From NCBI GenBank assembly GCA_029239935.1, contig JARBTY010000074.1:1-12515 (forward strand): a stretch of DNA of 12,515 bases, written 5' to 3'. The position numbers and the translations under genes were made by a program. The stretch is from Clostridia bacterium (GTDB taxonomy: Bacteria; Bacillota_A; Clostridia; Lachnospirales; Cellulosilyticaceae). Below, in pieces: positions 1 through 6,312 of this stretch (its first letter is position 1; each line of letters begins with the position of its first letter). A model generated the notes under the pieces. That model was not told the origin of the DNA and searched no databases. It worked only from the letters and a program-made list of their open reading frames with translations.

Positions 1-507
1 CTAAATGGTAAAGGCAATATCGTTGAGCTTCAGGGTACAGTAGGCTCATCAGCAGCAGTAGAACGTTTAGATGGTTTCAAAGAAGTTATCGAAGCTAAAT
101 ATCCAGACATTAAAATCATTAAATCTCAAACAGGTGATTTCACTCGTGCCAAAGGTAAAGAGGTTATGGAAGCATTCCTTAAATCAGATGGTAAAAACAT
201 TCAAGGGCTTTATGCACATAATGATGATATGGCTATAGGTGCTATACAAGCTATTGAAGAATATGGCTTAAAACCAGGAGAAGATATTAAGATTGTTTCT
301 GTAGATGCTGTTAAAGGTGCATTCGAAGCTATGATCGCAGGCAAATTAAATGTAACAGTAGAATGTAACCCACTTTTAGGACCACAGTTTTTCGATGTGT
401 GTGAAAGCATTGTTGCAGGCCAGCCAGTAGAAAAATATATCCCATCTGAAGAAGGTATCTATCGTCAAGAAACAGCAGCAGCAGACCTTCCATCACGCCA
501 ATATTAA
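1..507 (+). CDS. ytfQ: Furanose/galactofuranose-type ABC transporter sugar-binding protein, 3' part (5' end outside window)
   Basis: The open frame runs from base 1 (no start inside the window) to a TAA at 505-507 and gives 168 residues, roughly the C-terminal half of a periplasmic-binding-protein-like (Peripla_BP_4) sugar-binding protein. Family features visible here are GNIVELQGTVGSSAA near the start, SQTGDFTRAKGKEVMEAF, YAHNDDMAIGAIQAI (hinge and ligand region), and VSVDAVKGAFEAMIAGKLN. This pattern closely follows E. coli YtfQ, the galactofuranose-binding subunit, rather than ribose- or xylose-binding proteins. In a Gram-positive cell the protein would be a lipid-anchored extracellular receptor that hands sugar to the permease pair encoded downstream; the signal peptide lies outside the window. 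The gene is followed after 60 nt by the matching ATPase gene. The exact sugar cannot be read from the sequence; arabinofuranose is plausible given the GH43 enzyme nearby. Confidence 0.9.
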   Translation, partial: LNGKGNIVELQGTVGSSAAVERLDGFKEVIEAKYPDIKIIKSQTGDFTRAKGKEVMEAFLKSDGKNIQGLYAHNDDMAIGAIQAIEEYGLKPGEDIKIVSVDAVKGAFEAMIAGKLNVTVECNPLLGPQFFDVCESIVAGQPVEKYIPSEEGIYRQETAAADLPSRQY

Positions 508-521
508 AAAACTATCCATAT

Positions 522-547
522 AAGGGCAGGCTTCCATGCCTGCCTTT
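522..547 (+). terminator. Intercistronic hairpin between binding-protein and ATPase genes (attenuator or 3' stabiliser)
   Basis: A GC-rich stem pairs 522-531 with 538-547 (core GGCAGGC / GCCTGCC, one G-T pair) around the 6-nt loop TTCCAT. Only three T follow, so it is a weak or partial terminator. Hairpins at this spot in sugar ABC operons commonly protect the binding-protein mRNA or let only part of transcription continue, giving more receptor than ATPase; applying that here is inference. Confidence 0.55.
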
Positions 548-567
548 ATGTATAAAGGGGGGCAATC

Positions 568-2088
568 ATGAAAAGTGAGACCACATTATTAACGATGAAA
601 AATATCTGCAAGTATTTTACAGGCGTTAAAGCGCTGATTAACGTTGATTTTACTTTAAGGCAAGGAGAAATACATGCACTTATGGGAGAAAATGGTGCAG
701 GTAAATCCACACTTATAAAAGTTTTAACAGGGGTTGAAAAGCTAGATGAGGGAGAAATACAGTTATTAGGTGAAAAAATTCAGCCCAAATCTACCCATGA
801 AGCACAAGGTATAGGGATTAGCACAGTTTATCAAGAAGTTAACTTATGCAGCAATCTTTCGGTAGCGGAAAATATATTTATAGGCAGAGAGCCTATGAAA
901 TTTGGGAAAATAGCATGGAAGGAAATGCATAAACGGGCAAAAATGGCACTTGAAAAACTGGATGTAGAGATAGATGTCACCCAAACATTAGATTCTTATT
1001 CTGTGGCTATTCAACAAATGGTAGCTATTGCAAGGGCAGTGGATGTTGATGCCAAGGTTTTAATATTAGACGAACCTACTTCGAGTTTAGACAAAAAAGA
1101 AGTTGAGAAGCTTTTTTCAATTATGAGAAAGCTTAAAGGTGAAGGAATTGGTATTGTATTTGTCACACATTTTTTGGATCAAGTTTATGCGGTGTGTGAT
1201 AGAATTACTGTTTTGAGGAATGGAGAATTCGTTGGAGAGTATCAAACCAAAGAGCTGCCAAAAGTAAATCTAGTAGCAAAAATGATTGGTAAGGACTATG
1301 AAGAGCTGAATGCAGCTATAAAAGGTAAAGAGGATAAAGCAAATAAAAAAGATTTCATTCAGGACGTATTTTTGGAAGCCAAAGGATTGGGTAAAAAGAC
1401 AGAAATAGATCCTTATGATGTGACCATTTATAAAGGTGAGGTACTGGGCCTTGCAGGGCTTTTAGGTTCAGGAAGAACTGAGATGGCAAGGCTGTTATTT
1501 GGAGCAACAAAACCTGACGAAGGAGAAATTTATATAGAGGGTACCAAAAAAAATATAATCACGCCGCTTCAGGCTATTAAAAGTGAAATAGCCTATTGCC
1601 CAGAGAATAGAAAAGCAGACGGCATTATTCCAGATCTTTCTGTTAGGGAAAATATAATACTGGCCCTTCAAAGCAAACGAGGATGGATGAAATATATTAA
1701 GCGCAGTGAACAAGAAAAAATAGCCGATGACTATATCAACTTATTAAGTATTAAAACATCTTCGGCAGAAAAGATGGTTAAAGAGTTAAGCGGAGGCAAT
1801 CAGCAAAAAGTGATATTAGCGAGATGGCTTTTAACGCAGCCTAAGCTGCTTATATTGGATGAGCCGACAAGAGGTATTGATATAGGTACAAAAACAGAAA
1901 TACAAAAACTTGTTATAGAGTTTGCAAATCAGGGGATGTCGGTTATCTTTATCTCATCAGAGCTTGATGAGATGCTAAGGACCTGCAGTCGAATGGTTGT
2001 ATTAAGGGATCGGGTGAAGATTGCAGAGCTCACAGAAGATGAGTTAGAAACCAATGTCATAATGAATACAATAGCAGGAGGGAACTAA
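568..2088 (+). CDS. ytfR: Furanose ABC transporter, double ATP-binding subunit (YtfR-like)
   Basis: This 506-residue protein is the ATP-hydrolysing subunit of a carbohydrate-type importer, with two fused nucleotide-binding domains as in RbsA, MglA and YtfR. Domain 1 has Walker A GENGAGKST (40-48), Q-loop Q89, a degenerate signature SVAIQQM (145-151), Walker B VLILDEP (164-170) and H201. Domain 2 has a degenerate Walker A, GLLGSGRTE, around 297-305 without the lysine, a full signature LSGGNQQK (407-414), Walker B LLILDEPTRG (427-436), and ISSELDE where the switch histidine would be. This complementary asymmetry is normal for the family, so at least one composite site should hydrolyse ATP. SVAIQQMVAIARAVDVDAK and VTHFLDQVYAVCDRITVLR resemble YtfR most. 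The ATG at 568 is preceded by AAAGGGGGG (554-562). It lies between the binding protein and the permeases; the next start is 1 nt after its stop, so translation is probably coupled. Confidence 0.94.
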   Translation: MKSETTLLTMKNICKYFTGVKALINVDFTLRQGEIHALMGENGAGKSTLIKVLTGVEKLDEGEIQLLGEKIQPKSTHEAQGIGISTVYQEVNLCSNLSVAENIFIGREPMKFGKIAWKEMHKRAKMALEKLDVEIDVTQTLDSYSVAIQQMVAIARAVDVDAKVLILDEPTSSLDKKEVEKLFSIMRKLKGEGIGIVFVTHFLDQVYAVCDRITVLRNGEFVGEYQTKELPKVNLVAKMIGKDYEELNAAIKGKEDKANKKDFIQDVFLEAKGLGKKTEIDPYDVTIYKGEVLGLAGLLGSGRTEMARLLFGATKPDEGEIYIEGTKKNIITPLQAIKSEIAYCPENRKADGIIPDLSVRENIILALQSKRGWMKYIKRSEQEKIADDYINLLSIKTSSAEKMVKELSGGNQQKVILARWLLTQPKLLILDEPTRGIDIGTKTEIQKLVIEFANQGMSVIFISSELDEMLRTCSRMVVLRDRVKIAELTEDELETNVIMNTIAGGN

Positions 2089-2089
2089 T

Positions 2090-3154
2090 ATGAAAGACAT
2101 TAAAAACATTACTAAAAATCAAATTTTCTGGCCTATCACTGCCCTTTTGTTAGTCTTGTTATTTAATCTGTTTTTTACACCAGGATTTTTTAAAGTAGAG
2201 GTGAAAGATGGGCATTTGTTTGGCAGTATCATAGATATTATTAATAGAGGAAGTCCGCTGATGCTGCTTTCAATAGGGATGACCTTGGTCATAGCTACGG
2301 GAGGAACTGATATCTCAGTAGGGTCTGTGATAGCTATCAGTGCGGCTGTAGCAGCAAGTTTAGTAGGGGGACAGATGATTTTTGTGGATGGTGTTCAGGA
2401 GTATGTCACATTGGTGCCTATGCCTCTTGCCATTCTTGCAACACTGGTTGTTGCTATTCTCTTAGGACTGTGGAATGGTACACTGATTGCAAAGCTAGGT
2501 ATTCAGCCTATTATAGCAACTATGATTTTGATGGTAGCAGGCAGAGGGATTGCGCAGCTTATAACAGCAGGACAGATTATAACGATTTATTATAAGCCTT
2601 ATTTCTTTTTTGGGGGAGGGTATTTATTAGGGTTACCTTTTGCGATCTTTATAGTAGGACTTGTACTGCTTATCATTATGCTGCTGATTAAAAAAACGGC
2701 GCTTGGGCTTTTTATACAAGCTTCAGGGTGTAATGCCAGTGCCAGTAAATATGCAGGAATCTATGTAGATAGAATCAAACTAATCGTTTATACGTTATCA
2801 GGTTTATGTGCAGGAATTGCCGGTGTCCTTATCAGCTCGAACATTAAGTCAGCAGATGCAAACAACGCTGGTTTGTTTATAGAACTTGATGCGATTTTGG
2901 CTGTTGCGATGGGTGGAAATTCTATGACTGGTGGTAAATTTTCTATACCGGCAAGTATTGTAGGAGCTCTTGTTATTCAAAGTATTACAACAACTATTTA
3001 TTCTATCGGGGTACCACCAGAGATTACCCTCGTTGTTAAGGCTGTTGTTGTTATCATGATTTGTCTGCTTCAATCAGAAGAGTTTAGAAAATTATTTGCA
3101 AATACATCTTGGCTGCAAAGGAGGAATACCCTTGAAAACAAAATTTCAAACTAA
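2090..3154 (+). CDS. ytfT: Furanose ABC transporter permease 1 (YtfT-like)
   Basis: This 354-residue, very hydrophobic protein belongs to the BPD_transp_2 (RbsC-type) permease family and forms half of the membrane channel. It has about eight to ten membrane segments, the first at about 14-30. Family motifs are MTLVIATGGTDISVGS (64-79), IQPIIATMILMVAGRGIAQL (138-157), a cytoplasmic coupling loop around GCNASASKYAGI (213-224), and ELDAILAVAMGGNSMTGGK (265-283). The stretches GRGIAQLITAGQI and ADANNAGLFIELDAILAV match what I recall of E. coli YtfT closely, which separates it from ribose and galactose permeases. AGGAGGG (2076-2082) lies inside the end of the ATPase gene, 7 nt before the ATG. Its 3' end overlaps the second permease gene by 23 nt. 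The two permeases are different proteins and probably form a heterodimer. Confidence 0.93.
   Translation: MKDIKNITKNQIFWPITALLLVLLFNLFFTPGFFKVEVKDGHLFGSIIDIINRGSPLMLLSIGMTLVIATGGTDISVGSVIAISAAVAASLVGGQMIFVDGVQEYVTLVPMPLAILATLVVAILLGLWNGTLIAKLGIQPIIATMILMVAGRGIAQLITAGQIITIYYKPYFFFGGGYLLGLPFAIFIVGLVLLIIMLLIKKTALGLFIQASGCNASASKYAGIYVDRIKLIVYTLSGLCAGIAGVLISSNIKSADANNAGLFIELDAILAVAMGGNSMTGGKFSIPASIVGALVIQSITTTIYSIGVPPEITLVVKAVVVIMICLLQSEEFRKLFANTSWLQRRNTLENKISN
3117..3124 (+). promoter_or_regulatory. Ribosome binding site that selects a TTG start for the second permease
   Basis: AAAGGAGG lies 7 nt before TTG 3132. The longer in-frame alternative, a TTG at 3096, has no Shine-Dalgarno sequence and would add a polar 12-residue extension, MQIHLGCKGGIP, that is partly the translation of this ribosome site. 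The TTG at 3132 is therefore preferred. Confidence 0.8.
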
Positions 3155-4106
3155 ATTTATTCCAATACTTATTACTTTTTTACTGCTTATGGGTTTGTTA
3201 GTATTTGGATCACTGAAGTATACAGGCTTTTTCAGTTTACAAAACTTCTTTAATTTACTTATTGATAATGCTTTTCTCCTTATTACAGCAGTAGGTATGA
3301 CTTTTGTGCTTATTACAGGTGGAATAGATATTTCCATAGGCGCAGTGATTGCTTTAGTATGTATGCTTTCGGCAAATCTTTTGCAAAAGGGATGGAATGC
3401 TTTTGTGGTGATGGTTCTCATGCTGGTTGTGGGTGCTGTATTTGGCACTGGAATGGGTATATTCATTACAAAATTCAAGATGCAGCCCTTCATTGTGACA
3501 TTAGCAGGGATGTTTTTAGCCAGAGGACTTTGTTATGTTGTTAGTATCGATACGATTATTATAGATAATCCGGTTTATGTGGCGATAAGCCAATCCAGAA
3601 TCGATATAGGAACTGGTTTTGTATCATGGAGTGTTGTCATTGCACTTATTGTTCTTGCAGCAGCTTTTTATGTGCTTCACTTTAGTAAATTTGGAAGGCG
3701 TATTTATGCAATAGGCGGCAATGAACAATCAGCAAGGCTGATGGGTCTGCCTGTAGATCAGACAAAAATACTTGTCTATACCCTAAATGGATGCTGTTCT
3801 GCTCTAGCGGGGATTGTATTTAGCTTTTATATGCTCTCCGGTTATGGACTTCATACAGTGGGACTTGAAATGGATGCTATTGCAGCGGCAGTTATAGGAG
3901 GGACCTTGCTAACGGGGGGAGTAGGCTATGTATTAGGTACATTATTGGGCGTTTTGACCCAAGGATCTATACAGACACTTATTATGTTTGAAGGGACTCT
4001 CAGTTCATGGTGGACGAAAATAGCAGTGGCAGCACTCTTATGTCTGTTTATACTGATTCAAAGAGTATTTACTCTTGTGAAAACTAAAAAAGCAAAACCT
4101 GTTTAG
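3132..4106 (+). CDS. yjfF: Furanose ABC transporter permease 2 (YjfF-like)
   Basis: Read from TTG 3132, this is a 324-residue membrane protein of the BPD_transp_2 family and the second, distinct channel subunit. It starts MKTKFQTKF and goes straight into a first membrane segment (about 9-27). Motifs are VGMTFVLITGGIDISIGA (54-71), MQPFIVTLAGMFLARGL (117-133), the coupling loop YAIGGNEQSARLMGL (192-206), EMDAIAAAVIGGTLLTGGVG (246-265) and GTLSSWWTKIAVAALL (288-303). The GTLSSWWTKIA segment and the overall layout follow E. coli YjfF closely. A longer reading from TTG 3096 is possible but poorly supported. It overlaps the first permease gene by 23 nt, showing one polycistronic unit with coupled translation. 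Its TAG stop (4104-4106) sits within the left arm of a strong hairpin. Confidence 0.92.
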   Translation: MKTKFQTKFIPILITFLLLMGLLVFGSLKYTGFFSLQNFFNLLIDNAFLLITAVGMTFVLITGGIDISIGAVIALVCMLSANLLQKGWNAFVVMVLMLVVGAVFGTGMGIFITKFKMQPFIVTLAGMFLARGLCYVVSIDTIIIDNPVYVAISQSRIDIGTGFVSWSVVIALIVLAAAFYVLHFSKFGRRIYAIGGNEQSARLMGLPVDQTKILVYTLNGCCSALAGIVFSFYMLSGYGLHTVGLEMDAIAAAVIGGTLLTGGVGYVLGTLLGVLTQGSIQTLIMFEGTLSSWWTKIAVAALLCLFILIQRVFTLVKTKKAKPV

Positions 4107-4127
4107 GCACTTTTGAAGTGCCTAAAC
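4101..4127 (+). terminator. Perfect 12-bp hairpin at the end of the importer genes, without a T-tract
   Basis: GTTTAGGCACTT (4101-4112) pairs perfectly with AAGTGCCTAAAC (4116-4127) around a 3-nt loop TTG. It includes the stop codon of the second permease. The following bases are AATGGCTATCC, so the U-run of an intrinsic terminator is missing. It may act as an mRNA 3'-end stabiliser or partial attenuator ahead of the chemoreceptor gene and need not stop transcription. Confidence 0.5.
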
Positions 4128-4160
4128 AATGGCTATCCTCTCAAAAAATGTTTTAAAATT

Positions 4161-4168
4161 AGGGGGAG
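4161..4168 (+). promoter_or_regulatory. Ribosome binding site choosing the chemoreceptor start at 4171
   Basis: AGGGGGAG stands just ahead of ATG 4171. An in-frame ATG at 4129 lies directly behind the hairpin and has no ribosome site, so the 14 extra residues it would add are unlikely to be made. The spacing here is short (2-4 nt), so the choice is likely but not certain. Confidence 0.65.
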
Positions 4169-4170
4169 TT

Positions 4171-5910
4171 ATGAAAAAAGATAGAGTGACTCAAAGAAGA
4201 ACTTTTGGAATCAAGTTGGTATACCAACTATTTTTTTGTTTTATGTGTATCACGGTACTTTTAATTATTTTAGGGATGAGTAATATTAAAAACGTTACCA
4301 CTATTACAACTAAGCTAGATAAGGTATACACTGTCAATTTAAAGGCAATAGAAACTTTATATCAGTTACAAGCTAATCTGCTTGCAATGGATGTACAAGT
4401 TTCTATTGTATTAGATAACTTTAACAGCGGAAGAATACGAGAGGTTCAGGAAAAAATTGAGGAGTTCAGACTAAAAAATAAAGATTTAATTGCAATCTAC
4501 GAAGCAGATGTTTTAAGTGCCGAGGAAACCGAGGATTTGATTTTGTTTAAAAACTTACTGCAGGATATAGAAAAAACAAGAGATGAAATCCTGGAGTATG
4601 TAAAAATAGGAAATTTACTTGATGCCAACAGTGATTATAGAGCACAAACCTCCAGTAATGATGATATGTTCAAGGTTTTGAATCATTTGATTGTAGCAAG
4701 TAGTACCAATGCAAAGGTCTACTACCAAGAAAGTATAAAAACGGCTGAAGACTCTAAAAATTTTACTTATACTATAACTTTTGCGTCTATTATTTTTAGT
4801 ATCATACTTGCTGTTTTATTTTTTAGGGTACTATCACAGCGTCTTGGACAAGTTATGCAAAGCACTAAAATCATGGCGGATAGAGATTTGAGCAGGGAGA
4901 TACAGGACAACCTAAATGATGAAGTAAGTAAAGTATTATATACTTTAAATCAGTGTAATCAAAATATTAAAGAAGTTATAAAGGATATAAAAAAAGGTGC
5001 TACAGACTTAAGTGGTACGAGTAATCATGTAGCTGATGCAATAGCTGATATTGAAAACAAAATGCAGCTCATCCACACATCTGTGAGAATTATTTATGAA
5101 GGTGTAGAGCATTTAAGTGGCATATCTGAAGAAGTGACAGGCTCCACAGAAGAGATTCAAAGTATTACAGAGATGCTCTCAGAAAAAGCAGAGGAAGGGG
5201 CTCATGCTTCAACACAAATACAAAAAAGAGCCATGACGCTTAATCAAAGAGGAAAAAAATCCGCTCAAGTAGCCTATGAAGTGTATCAAAAAAAACGTAT
5301 ACATATCATTGAAGCGATAGAAGAAGGTAAGGTATTAGAAGAAATCAAAGCAATGGTAGCAGGGATTACCAGTATGGCTGAACAAACCAATTTACTAGCA
5401 CTTAATGCCTCGATAGAAGCAGCCAGGGCAGGAGAACATGGTAAAGGATTTGGGGTAGTAGCAAATGAAGTGCGTCTGCTTGCTGGCAGCTCAAAAACTA
5501 TGGCTAAGCAAATCCATGAGGTGATTACTAAAGTACAGGGAGTATTTAAAAATTTAGAAGCTCATACCAAAGATATTCTCAATTTCTTTGAGACCACAGT
5601 TAATCCGGATTATGACTATTTTATAGCAGGTGCCGAGGCTTATGAAGAAGATGCCAATAAACTGATGTACCTGTCACAGGAAATGGCAGGTGCATCAAAG
5701 GTTATATCACAGACGATAGCAGAAGTGGCAAGCTCGATGAAAATAGTGGTAGAAACCACTCAGACAACAGCTACAAGTTCGGAGAAAATCTCCATAAATA
5801 TTAAGGAGACCACTCAAAATATTATAGATGTCAATCAGGATTTAAGAGCTCAAAAAGTACTGGTTGGTGGACTGAATGAGGCAGTGGATAAGTTTAGAAT
5901 CTCATCATGA
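4171..5910 (+). CDS. Methyl-accepting chemotaxis protein with a four-helix-bundle-like sensor
   Basis: Read from ATG 4171, this 579-residue transmembrane chemoreceptor has membrane segment 1 at about 13-35, an all-helical extracellular part at about 36-198 consistent with a 4HB_MCP-type ligand domain, membrane segment 2 at about 199-219, a HAMP linker at about 220-272, and a long signalling coiled coil. The hairpin tip that contacts CheW and CheA is unmistakable: [20 protein letters not shown] (403-422), then [14 protein letters not shown] (425-438). Glu pairs such as [10 protein letters not shown] (319-328) are possible methylation sites. There is no C-terminal pentapeptide for CheR or CheB tethering. 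It should control flagellar motion via CheA, CheW and CheY. The gene lies 64 nt behind the sugar importer with no clear terminator or promoter between, so it may be cotranscribed and may sense the imported sugar, either directly or through the binding protein. The ligand cannot be read from sequence. Confidence 0.92.
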   Translation: MKKDRVTQRRTFGIKLVYQLFFCFMCITVLLIILGMSNIKNVTTITTKLDKVYTVNLKAIETLYQLQANLLAMDVQVSIVLDNFNSGRIREVQEKIEEFRLKNKDLIAIYEADVLSAEETEDLILFKNLLQDIEKTRDEILEYVKIGNLLDANSDYRAQTSSNDDMFKVLNHLIVASSTNAKVYYQESIKTAEDSKNFTYTITFASIIFSIILAVLFFRVLSQRLGQVMQSTKIMADRDLSREIQDNLNDEVSKVLYTLNQCNQNIKEVIKDIKKGATDLSGTSNHVADAIADIENKMQLIHTSVRIIYEGVEHLSGISEEVTGSTEEIQSITEMLSEKAEEGAHASTQIQKRAMTLNQRGKKSAQVAYEVYQKKRIHIIEAIEEGKVLEEIKAMVAGITSMAEQTNLLALNASIEAARAGEHGKGFGVVANEVRLLAGSSKTMAKQIHEVITKVQGVFKNLEAHTKDILNFFETTVNPDYDYFIAGAEAYEEDANKLMYLSQEMAGASKVISQTIAEVASSMKIVVETTQTTATSSEKISINIKETTQNIIDVNQDLRAQKVLVGGLNEAVDKFRISS

Positions 5911-5980
5911 AGAAAAAGTTCTATTACTAAGGTAGAGAAGGATTGCAACTCGAGCACCAATTTATAACAGAATAAATCAT

Positions 5981-6020
5981 TAAAGAGGATACAGGATGTA
6001 AGAAAATGGTATCCTCTTTA
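5981..6020 (+). terminator. Probable transcription terminator behind the chemoreceptor gene
   Basis: TAAAGAGGATAC (5981-5992) pairs perfectly with GTATCCTCTTTA (6009-6020) over 12 bp, with a 16-nt loop. The following bases, GTGTTGGTTTG, are T-rich but interrupted, so termination may be incomplete. It lies 70 nt after the stop of the chemoreceptor and before the long leader of the GH43 gene, which suits the end of the importer-chemoreceptor unit. Confidence 0.6.
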
Positions 6021-6252
6021 GTGTTGGTTTGTATAAATATAACAAAATTTATTATAAAAAAATATAAAATTAGTACAATATATCTTAAAAAATGATGGAA
6101 TTTTGTAAATATAAGTATAATACAAACAGCTATAATGATATTAGAATAAATACCAAAAAAATATTGTACAAAGGTGACGCGAAAATATTAGCTAGTATGA
6201 CTTGGAAAATAGTTAATGAAAGGAGATGTTTGATTTTAGTTAGAGAGGGGGT

Positions 6253-6269
6253 CTATATGATTCATATAG
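6253..6269. promoter_or_regulatory. Perfect 17-bp palindrome upstream of the GH43 gene, possible operator
   Basis: CTATATGA (6253-6260) and TCATATAG (6262-6269) are perfect inverted repeats around a single central T (6261). As RNA it would form a weak 7-bp stem with a 3-nt loop. It lies 43 nt before the GTG at 6313. It could be a binding site for a dimeric regulator, or a chance palindrome in AT-rich DNA; no known operator consensus is recognised. Confidence 0.3.
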
Positions 6270-6301
6270 CTTAACATTACAAGGGATAGTAAATTTACAA
6301 T

Positions 6302-6310
6302 AGGAGGAGA
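6302..6310 (+). promoter_or_regulatory. Ribosome binding site of the GH43 gene, serving GTG 6313 or ATG 6319
   Basis: AGGAGGAGA is an excellent Shine-Dalgarno sequence. AGGAGG (6302-6307) is 5 nt from GTG 6313, while GGAG (6306-6309) is 9 nt from the in-frame ATG 6319. Either start keeps the whole signal peptide (MTMYNKKL or MYNKKL), so the mature protein is the same. Confidence 0.8.
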
Positions 6311-6312
6311 TT

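Larger units (their letters stand above)
5911..6312 (+). other. 402-nt AT-rich intergenic region and leader of the GH43 gene
   Basis: Apart from the hairpin at 5981-6020, no convincing gene is seen. Two perfect TATAAT hexamers (6116-6121 and 6131-6136) could be -10 boxes, but neither has a good -35 box at 16-18 nt and the DNA is so AT-rich that they mean little alone. A 60-codon frame (ATG 6092 to TAA 6274) has no ribosome site at its start and a composition like random AT-rich DNA, so I do not call it a gene. Its 3' end has two internal starts behind Shine-Dalgarno-like sites: TTG 6230 after AAAGGAGA (6219-6226; 14 codons) and ATG 6257 after GAGAGGGGG (6243-6251; peptide MIHIA). A small leader peptide is therefore possible. 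The promoter of the large enzyme gene should lie here. Confidence 0.5.

Noticed and set aside
1783..1830. The degenerate first signature and second Walker A of the ATPase could suggest a broken gene.
   Set aside because: RbsA/MglA/YtfR-type double ATPases normally carry this asymmetry. The signature at residues 407-414 (encoded here) and Walker A at 40-48 are intact.
3096..3131. Longer N-terminus for the second permease from TTG 3096.
   Set aside because: No ribosome site precedes it, and the extra codons include the AAAGGAGG that serves TTG 3132.
4129..4170. Longer N-terminus for the chemoreceptor from ATG 4129.
   Set aside because: It starts right behind a 12-bp hairpin with no ribosome site, while ATG 4171 has AGGGGGAG just upstream and begins the usual short cytoplasmic tail before the first membrane segment.
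6170..6218. GGTGACGCGAAAA and following bases recall part of the c-di-GMP-I (GEMM) riboswitch core.
   Set aside because: The partner GCAAACC segment, the GAAA tetraloop hairpin and the closing GTTGCC-like strand are not found at suitable distances, so this is probably chance similarity. A covariance-model search of 6050-6312 would decide.
6092..6274. A 60-residue + strand frame between the chemoreceptor and GH43 genes.
   Set aside because: There is no ribosome site at its ATG, the composition is like random AT-rich DNA (many K, N, I, Y) and no recognisable domain is present. Only its last 5-14 codons, with internal starts, are kept as a possible leader peptide.
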